From Agrobacterium tumefaciens_K (lineage in GTDB: Bacteria; Pseudomonadota; Alphaproteobacteria; Rhizobiales; Rhizobiaceae): 64,000 bases of DNA. A model generated the notes under the pieces. It was not told the origin of the DNA. It was given only the letters and a program-made list of their open reading frames with translations, and did not search any database. This document shows, piece by piece, positions 44,164 through 53,880 of this stretch. The position numbers were made by a program, and so were the translations under genes. The stretch spans positions 1,674,001 through 1,738,000 of the forward strand of contig NZ_JAOEGC010000002.1 in assembly GCF_031801495.1 (NCBI RefSeq). The letters are read 5' to 3'. Position 1 is the stretch's first letter. Each line of letters opens with the position of its first letter.

Positions 44164-44574
44164 TTAGAAGAACAGCGAAACCGTCAGCGAATAGAGCATG
44201 AAAAGCCCGTTCGCGACCAGAAGGCAGAACACCGCGAAGGAGCCGAGATCCTTCGCATGCCGCCCGACGGACGAGCGCTCGGGAGAAATACGGTCGATGA
44301 CCTCTTCGATGGCCGTATTCAGTGCTTCCACGGCAAATAGCAGAAGCATCAGAAGAGCGAAAACGAGGTAGTGGACCAACGGTGCTCCGACAAGCGCAAG
44401 CAGCACCAGACCCGCGCCGAACGCAAGAACCTCATGCCGGAAGGCCGCTTCCTGCCACAGGCGCTGAAGGCCCTGCGCCGAGTAACGGGCGGCTGCAAAC
44501 AGATGCCGCAAGCCTTTTTCCTTGCGGAAAACCGGCCCCTGCTCCGGCGGTTGCGACATCGCGTCCATGCTCAT
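44164..44574 (-). CDS. dgkA: Diacylglycerol kinase
   Basis: 136 residues, three transmembrane helices. It phosphorylates diacylglycerol released by periplasmic glucan and LPS modification. The signature EALNTAIEEVIDRIS is intact with the catalytic Glu. It starts two bases after the cobT stop, so translation is probably coupled. ATG 44568 is possible too. Confidence 0.93.
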   Translation of the reverse strand: MSMDAMSQPPEQGPVFRKEKGLRHLFAAARYSAQGLQRLWQEAAFRHEVLAFGAGLVLLALVGAPLVHYLVFALLMLLLFAVEALNTAIEEVIDRISPERSSVGRHAKDLGSFAVFCLLVANGLFMLYSLTVSLFF

Positions 44575-44576
44575 CC

Positions 44577-45599
44577 TCAGTGGTTGACGCGGGTATCGAC
44601 GCCCGCAGCCTCGAAGGTTGCCATGCCGGAGTGGCAGGCGGCGGCGGACTTAACGATGCCTGCAGCAAGGGCTGCCCCCGTTCCTTCGCCAAGCCGCATG
44701 CCAAGCGCCAGAAGCGGCGTCTTACCCAGTTTTTCGATGGCGGCGAGATGACCCGGCTCGCCCGAAACATGGCCGATCAGGCAATGATCAAGGGCGGACG
44801 GATTGGCAGCCTTGAGAAGAGCGGCAGCCGCCGTTGCGACGTAACCGTCGATCAGCACGGGAATGCGCTGCACGCGCGCGGCAAGGATCGCACCGGCAAT
44901 CGCCGCAATCTCGCGACCACCGAGGCGGCGCATGATTTCGAGCGGATCGGAAAGATGATCCTTGTGGAATTCGACAGCGGCCTTCACAGCGGCAATCTTG
45001 CGGGCCAGCACGTCACCTTCGGAACCCGTGCCGGGGCCGGTCCACTCTTCCGCCGTGCCGCCGTAAAGCGCCAGATTGATGGCGGCCGCGACCGTTGTGT
45101 TGCCAATACCCATTTCACCGACGCAGAGCAGATCCGTACCACCTGCGATCGCTTCCATGCCGAAAGCCATGGTCGCAGCGCAGTCACGCTCGGAAAGTGC
45201 TGCCTCGCAGGTAATGTCGCCGGTCGGATAATCGAGCGCGAGGTCGAAGATCTTCAGCCCGAGATCGTTGGTGACACAGATCTGGTTGATCGCCGCGCCA
45301 CCCGCTGCAAAGTTTTCCACCATCTGCTGCGTAACGGAGGTCGGATAAGGCGAGATGCCGTGGCGCGTGACGCCATGGTTGCCAGCGAAGATCGCGACGA
45401 GCGGACGGGTGACTGCCGGGGCGCGACCGGACCAGGCGGCCAGCCACATGGCGATTTCTTCCAGACGGCCGAGAGAGCCCGCAGGCTTCGTCAGCTGCGC
45501 GTTGCGCTCCTTGGCAGCGACCAGCGCATGCGTATCGGGTCCAGGAAGCTCGCGCAGCAGCGCGCGGAAATCATCGAAGGGCATTCCGCTCATGCTCAT
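44577..45599 (-). CDS. cobT: Nicotinate-nucleotide-dimethylbenzimidazole phosphoribosyltransferase
   Basis: 340 residues. It makes alpha-ribazole phosphate for the lower ligand of cobalamin. PAGSLGRLEEIA, FAGNHGVTRHGISPYP and GEMGIGNTTVAA are family motifs, and the C-terminal LGMRLGEGTGAALA holds the catalytic Glu. ATG 45599 or 45593 are both possible. It is divergent from cobS. Called cobU in the Pseudomonas denitrificans scheme. Confidence 0.95.
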   Translation of the reverse strand: MSMSGMPFDDFRALLRELPGPDTHALVAAKERNAQLTKPAGSLGRLEEIAMWLAAWSGRAPAVTRPLVAIFAGNHGVTRHGISPYPTSVTQQMVENFAAGGAAINQICVTNDLGLKIFDLALDYPTGDITCEAALSERDCAATMAFGMEAIAGGTDLLCVGEMGIGNTTVAAAINLALYGGTAEEWTGPGTGSEGDVLARKIAAVKAAVEFHKDHLSDPLEIMRRLGGREIAAIAGAILAARVQRIPVLIDGYVATAAAALLKAANPSALDHCLIGHVSGEPGHLAAIEKLGKTPLLALGMRLGEGTGAALAAGIVKSAAACHSGMATFEAAGVDTRVNH

Positions 45600-45737
45600 G
45601 ATATCGGTCTCTTTCGTGCATCGTGCTCGTGCGCCAGAGAACTTGTGTTTTCCGGCAAATCGGTCTTTGTTGCGCCTCTCATAATCGCGGACGCGTTGCG
45701 GAACAACCGGAAATGCGCGCGAAACAGCGGAGATAGC

Positions 45738-46520
45738 ATGAAGGCCGGGGATTTTATTACAGATGTCATGCGCTCCGTGGCCTTTCTCAGCCGTCTGCCG
45801 GTTTCCTCCCGTTTTTTCGAGGATGACGATGGCTCGATGCGCCGGACGGCGCGCGCCTTTCCAGCTGCGGGTCTGCTGATCGCCCTTCCCTCCGCCGCAA
45901 TCATCGCCGTACTCGGACATTTCAACGCCGATCCGGATATGACGGGATGGATCGCCGTCGCCATGATGGCGCTTGTCACCGGGGCGCTGCATGAGGATGG
46001 ACTGGCCGACACGGCCGATGGATTCGGCAGCGGCAAACCAGCGGAGAAGACGCTGGAAATCATGAAAGACAGCCGCATCGGCACCTATGGCGCCATCGCG
46101 CTGATCCTCTCCTTCGCCGTGCGTGCGACTGCTCTCAGCGCGCTTATTGCTGTTCTGCCCGCCAAAACCGCAGCCGCATGCCTGATTGCCGCTGCGGTTG
46201 CAAGCCGAGCTCTCATGGTCTGGCACTGGCAGGCAGTGCCTCCTGCCCGAACGTGCGGTGTTGCCGCATCCGTTGGTCAACCGCATGCGATCGAACGCAA
46301 CGTCGCGCTCGCCACCGGTCTTTTCCTGACGGCGATGTTTACGCTTCACACTCTGCCGCTGCTGCCATTAGTCATTGTGATTGCGGCGGCCTGCGGCGCC
46401 GTATGGGGGCTTAACCGGCTATGCCTCCGGAAAATCGGCGGCCATACCGGCGATACCATCGGGGCCTGCCAGCAGATCACGGAGATCGTGATTCTGGTCA
46501 CCCTTGCCATCGCAATCTGA
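45738..46520 (+). CDS. cobS: Adenosylcobinamide-GDP ribazoletransferase
   Basis: 260 residues, integral membrane protein. It joins adenosylcobinamide-GDP to alpha-ribazole to form adenosylcobalamin. HEDGLADTADGFGSG and MKDSRIGTYGAIALIL are the metal-binding and family motifs. The true start is ATG 45738; the open frame begins far upstream. Divergent from cobT by 138 bases, and no cobalamin riboswitch motif is visible there. Called cobV in the P. denitrificans scheme. Confidence 0.95.
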   Translation: MKAGDFITDVMRSVAFLSRLPVSSRFFEDDDGSMRRTARAFPAAGLLIALPSAAIIAVLGHFNADPDMTGWIAVAMMALVTGALHEDGLADTADGFGSGKPAEKTLEIMKDSRIGTYGAIALILSFAVRATALSALIAVLPAKTAAACLIAAAVASRALMVWHWQAVPPARTCGVAASVGQPHAIERNVALATGLFLTAMFTLHTLPLLPLVIVIAAACGAVWGLNRLCLRKIGGHTGDTIGACQQITEIVILVTLAIAI

Positions 46521-46538
46521 TCTTCTGATATAGACCTC

Positions 46539-46733
46539 ATGGAAACACCGTGTCGCCATATCTGTCTTCTGGATGCAACAGGCCAACTCTGCGTTGGTTG
46601 CGGACGCACGCTTGCGGAAATAGGCGGCTGGGCGAGTTACAGCGACGCGGAGCGCGATGCGGTAATGTCAGCACTTCCCACCCGGCTGGCCGCTCTTGAA
46701 ACCATTGCTACCGAGGAGAACGGAACCGCATGA
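46539..46733 (+). CDS. DUF1289 small Cys-rich protein
   Basis: 64 residues. METPCRHICLLDATGQLCVG continues with CGRTLAEIGGW: Cys5, 9, 18 and 21 form a four-Cys site typical of DUF1289, which may hold zinc or an Fe-S cluster. It lies 18 bases after cobS and overlaps the next gene by four bases (ATGA). Confidence 0.88.
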   Translation: METPCRHICLLDATGQLCVGCGRTLAEIGGWASYSDAERDAVMSALPTRLAALETIATEENGTA

Positions 46734-47437
46734 ACAGGCTCACATTCATTCTTCTCGTACTTGCGGTGGGCCTTGGTCTTCTTCTCATCAATCACGACAG
46801 CGGCAGAACCTTCGGCATCAGCAACGAGCAGTTCGGCCAGATGGTCTATCTAGTACCGATAGCGGCACTTCTCTCTGCCGGTATTCTTGCGGGGCGCAGA
46901 GGAAGCGTAGCGTCAGTCATCCGGCAACTGGCGGTTTGGCTCGTCATCATTCTCGGCTTCGCAGCGGTATACCTTTACCGCTACGACCTTCAGACGTTCG
47001 GCAACCGTCTGGTCGGCGGGCTCATACCCGGACGCGCCGTGGTGGTGACGACAGCTGACGGCACGCAGGAGATCGTGCTGCACAAGTCCATGAGTGGGCA
47101 TTTCGAAGCCGACGTCATGGTCGACGGCAAGACGATCCATATGCTGGTCGACACCGGAGCAAGCTCCATCGTGCTCGCCAATGCCGACGCTGCGGCAATC
47201 GGGGTCGACACGGCGAAGCTTCGTTATACCGTGCCGGTCATGACCGCGAACGGCCGCACATCGGCAGCGGCCGTCACCCTGTCGGAAATCGGCATCGGCC
47301 CGATCATGCGGCGGAACATTCCGGCTCTCGTCACCCAGGAAGGCCAGCTCGACCAGAGCCTGCTCGGCATGAGCTTCCTGTCAACGCTCGGCTCGCTTCA
47401 GATGCAGACCGATGAGTTACGTCTGAGGGACCGGTAA
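46730..47437 (+). CDS. Membrane-bound retropepsin-like (clan AA) aspartic protease
   Basis: 235 residues. N-terminal transmembrane segments to about residue 90, then a single retropepsin domain with the catalytic Asp in MLVDTGASSIVLAN. This matches the TIGR02281 clan AA group. It would act in the periplasm as a dimer. Co-transcribed with the DUF1289 gene and probably cobS. Confidence 0.87.
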   Translation: MNRLTFILLVLAVGLGLLLINHDSGRTFGISNEQFGQMVYLVPIAALLSAGILAGRRGSVASVIRQLAVWLVIILGFAAVYLYRYDLQTFGNRLVGGLIPGRAVVVTTADGTQEIVLHKSMSGHFEADVMVDGKTIHMLVDTGASSIVLANADAAAIGVDTAKLRYTVPVMTANGRTSAAAVTLSEIGIGPIMRRNIPALVTQEGQLDQSLLGMSFLSTLGSLQMQTDELRLRDR

Positions 47438-47457
47438 GGTCGCCTGGCAGACCAGCA

Positions 47458-48039
47458 TCACATGTTACTGAACTGTGCTGCGCGCGGCCCTGCCAGAACG
47501 ACTTCCCAAGCGGATTTATTGCCATATTTCTGGCGTGCTATGTACGTGTAACCTGTGCGGTTCCATGGCTTGATCGATCCGCTCATATTATCGAGAACGT
47601 ACTCTCCGTCGGACAGACGAACCAGCAGGACGGCGTGATTGTTGCCGCTACGATCAAGCACGACCGAAACGGACATTTTGTTTGACGGAAAACCCGCGTC
47701 CAGCAATGCCTTGGTCTTGGCCATGGCATAGTCCTCGCAGTCGCCACGTCCGTCCTTCGGAAGCGACCAGTAATTGCTGCGACCGTAAACGACCGCATCG
47801 TCTACCGGGCGGATGGCGCTGTTGACCTTGCGGTTGACCTCGGTAAGCAGCTTAAGCGCCTGCTCGTCACTGAATTTGGCGCCAGCCTTGGCCGAGCATA
47901 ACCATCCGTAACGCTGACAGGCGGAGGAAAAACCCTCCGGGGCGGAAATGGAGCGGGTTACCGGAAGCTCGCCGGCAGAAGCGTTCGTGCCAAGCGCCAT
48001 CGCGCCCAGAAGAGCGAATGCAAAAACAGAAATCTTCAT
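47458..48039 (-). CDS. Bacterial transglutaminase-like cysteine peptidase (BTLCP, LapG-like)
   Basis: 193 residues with a signal peptide to ASAG. The catalytic core is seen as DGRGDCEDYAMAKTKALL (Cys), NNHAVLLVR (His) and EYVLDNMSG (Asp). The family includes LapG, which trims surface adhesins under control of c-di-GMP through LapD. No lapD or large adhesin is adjacent. ATG 48039 has AAGGAA upstream. Confidence 0.88.
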   Translation of the reverse strand: MKISVFAFALLGAMALGTNASAGELPVTRSISAPEGFSSACQRYGWLCSAKAGAKFSDEQALKLLTEVNRKVNSAIRPVDDAVVYGRSNYWSLPKDGRGDCEDYAMAKTKALLDAGFPSNKMSVSVVLDRSGNNHAVLLVRLSDGEYVLDNMSGSIKPWNRTGYTYIARQKYGNKSAWEVVLAGPRAAQFSNM

Positions 48040-48090
48040 GATTACGTCAGTTCCTTCAAAGTGGCCTTGTGATCCAGAGGCAGACTTCAT

Positions 48091-48518
48091 GCCACCCTGT
48101 TCACGTATTTAAAGTTTAGGCATTGACTGAAGGTGACCCGACGTCACGTCGTACTCGAACTAAAAAACACCCCTGAAATGCGCCTAAGGCTCACCTCATG
48201 GCATGATTAGCCCAAAATTTCAAAAAAAAATTAACATAGCCCGCCTGGATGTGTGCCAAATCGAGAAAATGGGCAGACGCAACAAATATTCCAGAGCAAG
48301 TGGGAGGAGGATTAAAGAACAAAGAATCGATAGGATTTTAGAAAAAAATCCTAAAATTAAATAATACTTTCGAGCAATACACAATAATACATAATTAAAT
48401 AGGATTAAAGTCAAGGATTAACTGCAGAATATCCACAAAACACCGATATATTGTGAATAAAGTCTCATTAATATAGCCTGAAGAATACAGTTAAAACTGC
48501 CAATAAGGGAGGAAACCC
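48091..48518. other. AT-rich intergenic region
   Basis: Markedly AT-rich compared with the rest of the window, especially 48200-48500. AGGATTAAAG occurs at 48308-48317 and again at 48401-48410, and TAGGATTTT/AAATCCTA at 48331-48353 can form a hairpin. A reverse-strand frame at 48220-48414 is hydrophobic but has no ribosome site. It likely holds the promoter of the Gly/His-repeat gene (TATATT, TAATAT; strong AGGGAGGAAA at 48507). Confidence 0.55.
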
Positions 48519-49370
<852 letters not shown>

Positions 49371-49387
49371 TCGCCTTATTCTTATCA

Positions 49388-49420
49388 AAACTGGCGGCCG
49401 AGAGGCCGCCAGTTTCCGTT
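49388..49420 (+). terminator. Terminator of the Gly/His-repeat gene
   Basis: AAACTGGCGGCC (49388-49399) pairs perfectly with GGCCGCCAGTTT (49404-49415) around GAGA, followed by CCGTTTT. Confidence 0.85.
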
Positions 49421-49453
49421 TTATAAAAGTACTCAGCCCCGAACGCGGATTGG

Positions 49454-50215
49454 TCAGTTGCGCAGACGATACCCGGTCTTGAACATCCAGCCGACAACAC
49501 CGAGGCACGCCGCAAGGAATAGGGCAATCATCAGCAGACTGAAAACCGGATCGACATCGGCAATGCCGTAGAAGCTCCAGCGGAAACCGCTGATGAGATA
49601 GAGCACCGGGTTGAAGTGGCTGACCGTCTGCCAGAAAGGCGGCAGCATATCGATGGAATAGAAACTGCCGCCAAGGAACGTCAGAGGCGGCACGACCAGC
49701 ATCGGAATGAGATTGAGCTGTTCGAAGTTCGTCGCCCAGATGCCGATGATGAAGCCGAACAGGCTGAAGCTTACCGCTGTCAGCACGAAGAACAGCACCA
49801 TCATGAACGGATGCTCGATGCTGATATCCACGAAGAATGAAGCGGTTACGAGGATGATGGTCCCGATCATAAGCCCCTTGGTGGCCGCCGCCCCGACATA
49901 CCCGGCGACGATCTCCGTCATCGCCACCGGCGCCGAGAGGATTTCATAAACCGTACCGGTGAATTTCGGAAAGTAGATACCGAACGAACCGTTGCTGATG
50001 CACTGTGTCAGAAGCGTCAGCATGATGAGGCCAGGCGTGATGAAGGAGCCGTAGGAAACGCCGCCAACCTCCTGAATCCGCGAACCGATCGCCGTTCCGA
50101 AAACGATGAAGTAAAGCGAGGTGGAGATGACGGGAGACACGACGCTTTGCAACAAGGTACGCCGTGTGCGCGCCATTTCGAAGAGATAGATCGACTTGAT
50201 TGCCTGGAAATTCAT
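49454..50215 (-). CDS. ABC-2 type transporter permease
   Basis: 253 residues with six transmembrane helices, ABC-2 family (FGTAIGSRIQEVGGVSYGSF, FPKFTGTVYEILSAPV, PPLTFLGGSFYSIDMLPPFW). It overlaps the ATPase gene by four bases, so the two form one exporter. The substrate is unknown; the pair resembles drug or lipid exporters such as YadH/YadG. Confidence 0.9.
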   Translation of the reverse strand: MNFQAIKSIYLFEMARTRRTLLQSVVSPVISTSLYFIVFGTAIGSRIQEVGGVSYGSFITPGLIMLTLLTQCISNGSFGIYFPKFTGTVYEILSAPVAMTEIVAGYVGAAATKGLMIGTIILVTASFFVDISIEHPFMMVLFFVLTAVSFSLFGFIIGIWATNFEQLNLIPMLVVPPLTFLGGSFYSIDMLPPFWQTVSHFNPVLYLISGFRWSFYGIADVDPVFSLLMIALFLAACLGVVGWMFKTGYRLRN

Positions 50216-51138
50216 TTCTGGCCTCCGACGAGCGAGACGAAGATATCCTCAAGCGAGCTTTGCCGCGTCGATATATCCTTGAAGTGGATACCCTCCGCCG
50301 AAAGCGCGCTGAGCAGATCGGCAATACGGCCCTGCTCGCCATTACCCTCGATTTCATAAGTAATGGTGGAACGATCTTCGGAAAGCGTCAGATCGAAGCC
50401 CGAAAGACTGGGAGGAAGCTTGTCGAGCGGCTGGCTAAGTTCGAGGAAAAGCTGCTTGCGACCCAGCTTTCTCATCAGGGTCGTCTTGTCCTCCACCAGC
50501 AGAAGCTCACCACCGTTGATGACACCAACGCGATCGGCGATCTCCTCCGCCTCCTCGATGTAGTGGGTCGTCAGAATGATCGTCACGCCCTTGGCGCGCA
50601 GATCCTCGACCACCTTCCACATGTCACGACGCAAGGCGACATCCACGCCTGCCGTCGGCTCGTCGAGGAACAGGACCTTCGGCTCGTGCGCCAGCGCCTT
50701 TGCGATCAGCACGCGCCGTTTCATCCCGCCGGAAAGCTGCCGCAGCATGTTGTCCTTCTTGTCCCAAAGCGACAGCGACTTCAGGATATGTTCGATCAGT
50801 TCGGGGTTCTTCCGCTGTCCATGCAGGCCACGCGAAAAGCTGACCGTGTTCCAGACCGTCTCGAACTGATCCGTCGTCAGTTCCTGCGGCACGAGGCCGA
50901 TCAAGGCCCGCGTCTGCCGGAAATCCTTCACGACATCATGCCCTCCGACGAACACGGAACCATCACCGGGATTGACGAGGCCGCAGATGATGGAGATCAG
51001 TGTCGTCTTGCCGGCACCGTTGGGTCCAAGCAGCGCAAGAATTTCACCCTCCCGGATATCGAGGCTGATACCCTTGAGTGCCTGAAAGCCGTTCGCGTAG
51101 GATTTCGTCAGGTTTCGGATCGAAACAATGGCATTCAT
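50212..51138 (-). CDS. ABC transporter ATP-binding protein (ABC-2 exporter)
   Basis: 308 residues. Walker A GPNGAGKT, signature LSGGMKRRV, Walker B KVLFLDEPTAGVD and the H-loop TTHYIEEAEEI are intact. A C-terminal domain of about 90 residues follows, as in DrrA/YadG-type ATPases. It works with the overlapping permease. Confidence 0.92.
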   Translation of the reverse strand: MNAIVSIRNLTKSYANGFQALKGISLDIREGEILALLGPNGAGKTTLISIICGLVNPGDGSVFVGGHDVVKDFRQTRALIGLVPQELTTDQFETVWNTVSFSRGLHGQRKNPELIEHILKSLSLWDKKDNMLRQLSGGMKRRVLIAKALAHEPKVLFLDEPTAGVDVALRRDMWKVVEDLRAKGVTIILTTHYIEEAEEIADRVGVINGGELLLVEDKTTLMRKLGRKQLFLELSQPLDKLPPSLSGFDLTLSEDRSTITYEIEGNGEQGRIADLLSALSAEGIHFKDISTRQSSLEDIFVSLVGGQK

Positions 51139-51243
51139 GGCGAAACTTTCGAAAATTCGATAGATATGCCAGCCATATAGGCCGTTGACGGCACGAACGC
51201 CACCCCAACCGCATTAAACACTGTGTTCCGTTAGCGCGGAAAA

Positions 51244-52065
51244 TCAGCCGTAGACGCTGTAGAAGAACTGCGCCGACACGAACACGAGAAACAGGCCGAA
51301 TGCACGCTCAAGCTGCTGCTTGCTCAGCGCATGCGCAAGCCGTGCCCCGTAAGGCGCGACGATCAGCGTGATCGGGATCAGCAGGATGACGGCAATCCAG
51401 TTGATGAAACCGGTAGAAAACGGCGGAAGGCCTGCATCGCCCCATCCCGCCCAGATGTAACCGGCAAGTCCGGGCAGCGAGATGAGAACGCCGACACCGG
51501 ACGACGTTGCGACCGCCTGATGAATGGAGCGGCCGTAGAGGGTCATGAATGTATTGTTCATCACCCCGCCTCCGACACCCATCAGCCCCGAGAACAGGCC
51601 AATACCCATACCAACAATAAAACGGGTGGGGTTGCCGGGCAGATCCGAACCGAGATGCCAGCTTGCACGGTTGAAGATCATCCGGAACGCAAGAACGAGC
51701 GCGATGAAAGCGAAGATCAGCCGAAGCGCGACGCTGGACGCGTAGGCCGCAACCACCGATGCGAGGATCGTACCCAGCGGCACGGCAACGATCCAGCCTC
51801 TCAGCAATGCGAGATCAACAGCACCCTTCTGCCGATGCGTCAGGAAGGAGCGAATGGAGGTTGGCACAATGATGGCCAGCGATGTCCCGAGCGAAAGATG
51901 CATCCGCACGTCTTCCGGCACCTCGAGAATTCCGAAGACGTGATAAAACACCGGCACCAGCACGGCACCGCCACCGATGCCGAACAATCCGGCCAGCAGA
52001 CCCGCAATGATACCCGCCCCTGCAAGAGCGGCTGCGAACAGTGCTATTTCCGAAATTGGCGGCAT
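51244..52065 (-). CDS. TSUP/TauE/SafE family transporter
   Basis: 273 residues with about eight transmembrane helices and the duplicated Gly-rich motif GLLAGLFGIGGGAVLVPV and GLFSGLMGVGGGVMNNTF. This family moves sulfite, sulfonates or other organosulfur anions. A single gene with no sulfur gene next to it. Confidence 0.88.
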   Translation of the reverse strand: MPPISEIALFAAALAGAGIIAGLLAGLFGIGGGAVLVPVFYHVFGILEVPEDVRMHLSLGTSLAIIVPTSIRSFLTHRQKGAVDLALLRGWIVAVPLGTILASVVAAYASSVALRLIFAFIALVLAFRMIFNRASWHLGSDLPGNPTRFIVGMGIGLFSGLMGVGGGVMNNTFMTLYGRSIHQAVATSSGVGVLISLPGLAGYIWAGWGDAGLPPFSTGFINWIAVILLIPITLIVAPYGARLAHALSKQQLERAFGLFLVFVSAQFFYSVYG

Positions 52066-52237
52066 GAAATCGATTGACCCCGGTCTGTCACGAACGTGTG
52101 ATGGTGATACCCTATGAGAATGTTACGGCAAGCCTCATCGTGAGCCTGCCGGTACGGCCAATGCACATTTGTGAAACGGCTTCGAAACGGCCGCCGCCGC
52201 CTTCGAAGCCTGGATTTCATGTATTCTGTTTTATTCT

Positions 52238-52303
52238 GCCTTCGGGACCGCACACACCCCGCGTCGTTGTCCCGTTTTCACCGGCCTTCGGGCCGGTTTT
52301 TTC
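52238..52303 (+). ncRNA. Candidate small RNA with its own terminator
   Basis: On the forward strand CGGGAC (52243-52248) pairs with GTCCCG (52269-52274), and ACCGGCC/GGCCGGT around TTCG (52280-52297) is followed by TTTTTT. Both flanking genes are on the reverse strand, so this terminator serves no known gene. TATTCT occurs twice upstream (52222 and 52232) as a possible -10. The 5' end is a guess. Confidence 0.5.
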
Positions 52304-52326
52304 TTCGTCAGCTTCCCCGTCTGCGC

Positions 52327-53601
52327 TCAGTCGCAGTGACGGTAGCCGGATTTGCGGGTGCGCAGATCGAAATGGAAGTGGTTCCAGTGATTGGGATCGC
52401 TGCCCGGGCCAAGTACGGTCGAAAAATATTTGCAGCTGTCTGTCCGGACTGCCTTCAGAAGCGCCTTTTCGCGGAAAGCGAAGAAATTCTTTTTCCGGAC
52501 ATCGATTTCCTTACCGTTTTTCAGGGTGATCGTGCCGATATCGATGGCATTTCCACGCGCATGTTCGGACCAGGGGTTGCTGGAACGGGAGTTCATTTTA
52601 CGGCAGGAATAGCCACCCATCGGCGTGATCCGCTCTACCCCGGAAAGGTACCGGAAGCGCGACGACGGCACGAGCTCGAACTTGACCCATTTGGCAAAGG
52701 CGAGCGTCACCTGGCAGTTGAGCTTGACCGCCGGACGGACTGCGACGCCACTGGCCAGACCGCTGAGCTCGATGGGATAATCAATGCCGCAGGTCGGGCC
52801 ATCCGCAATCCGCGCCACATCTCGGAAAGCGACGCCCAGACGGCGAAGCTCGGCACGGCAGGCAACCTCGGAAGACGGCATCATGCCGGGCGGCATGCCC
52901 TGACGGCTGCTTTGCCCTGCACCGCCCCTCATCGGATCATTGGGCATCAGCATGGCAACTTCCTCGACCGGCTGGCCGCGCGAACCACCGGCAGGCGGTG
53001 GCGGTATCAGCCGGGACTGGCCGACCGGCTGCTGCTGGCGCGCCGGGGATCGAAGCGTGGGGTTATCGGTGCCTATACCGTCCACCACAGGCTGGGCCGA
53101 CGCGCCTTCTGCGATATCCGCATCCTGCTCCTCGGCCAATCCGCGAACCGGTTCCACGCCCAGCATGGAATCCATGTTCACGCCACCCTGGCCTTCAGCG
53201 ATCTGATCGGCGACAGGCTGACGCGCCATACCCTGATCTTGAAGGCTCTGCCCTTGAAAATTCTTGCCGCTCGCTGCCATGCGCGCCTGATGCTGGCCGT
53301 CGAGTGTGGAATAACTTCCCTGCGGCGCCTGAAGCAAGGGATCGTGCGAGGCATAAGGGTCCGGCATCGGTTGGGAAACGGCGGAATAGTCGCCCATCTG
53401 CCCGGTCATCTGATCGGTCTGGCGAACGGCACCGGGCGGTGCGCTGTAGGGCTGTTGCTGCCGTGAAGAACCTATCGCGCCGACGCGGGTCGTGCCATCC
53501 ACGTCCGCAGGAGGAACAAGCCCCTCGGCAGAACACGACACCATCACCGTCGAAATCATCAGCAACGTCACGAAACGACGCGGAAGGGAAGCATACGCCA
53601 T
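52327..53601 (-). CDS. Extensin-like C-terminal domain lipoprotein
   Basis: 424 residues from ATG 53601. The lipobox VMVSC puts Cys23 as the lipidated residue. Residues 30-260 are Gln/Pro/Gly/Met-rich and probably disordered. The last 180 are an extensin-like C-terminal domain (PF06904-like) with CRAELRRLGVAF, WSEHARGNAIDIG and HWNHFHFDLRTR; His and Asp residues resemble D,D-peptidase-type metal sites. A cell-wall role is likely but not shown. ATG 53688 is an alternative start. Confidence 0.8.
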   Translation of the reverse strand: MAYASLPRRFVTLLMISTVMVSCSAEGLVPPADVDGTTRVGAIGSSRQQQPYSAPPGAVRQTDQMTGQMGDYSAVSQPMPDPYASHDPLLQAPQGSYSTLDGQHQARMAASGKNFQGQSLQDQGMARQPVADQIAEGQGGVNMDSMLGVEPVRGLAEEQDADIAEGASAQPVVDGIGTDNPTLRSPARQQQPVGQSRLIPPPPAGGSRGQPVEEVAMLMPNDPMRGGAGQSSRQGMPPGMMPSSEVACRAELRRLGVAFRDVARIADGPTCGIDYPIELSGLASGVAVRPAVKLNCQVTLAFAKWVKFELVPSSRFRYLSGVERITPMGGYSCRKMNSRSSNPWSEHARGNAIDIGTITLKNGKEIDVRKKNFFAFREKALLKAVRTDSCKYFSTVLGPGSDPNHWNHFHFDLRTRKSGYRHCD

Positions 53602-53831
53602 ACCAGAACCTGTACCTTCAGCGGCCTCTGGAGCGCCGTGCATTCTTCCGAACACACGAGGGACGATCCAGAACTTGAACCTGTGCATCGTTCATCCTGA
53701 AAATCGGCGACGATTTTCAGGCGGATGCGCGAGAGCGGCAATACAGGGAAAATTTTAATAAAACGCGGTAAACGAAGTCTTATCGCGACGTTAAAAGCCC
53801 CGAAAATCCGTTAACTGCCTGCTTGAAATGA

Positions 53832-53860
53832 CAAAAGGCGCGGCCAGAACCGCGCCTTTC
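53832..53860 (-). terminator. Terminator of the chemoreceptor gene
   Basis: AAAGGCGCGG and CCGCGCCTTT pair around CCAGAA; on the reverse strand TTTTG follows. Confidence 0.75.
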
Positions 53861-53880
53861 CTATTTTTCGAAGGCCTTGA

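Noticed and set aside
44322..45737. Upstream extension of the cobS frame through cobT
   Set aside because: It is antisense to cobT and lacks homology to CobS; the real start is ATG 45738.
45600..45737. Possible cobalamin riboswitch between cobT and cobS
   Set aside because: The spacer is only 138 bases and no B12-box-like sequence was found.
48220..48414. Small hydrophobic reverse-strand frame in the AT-rich region
   Set aside because: No ribosome site and a composition explained by AT-richness; not enough to call a gene.
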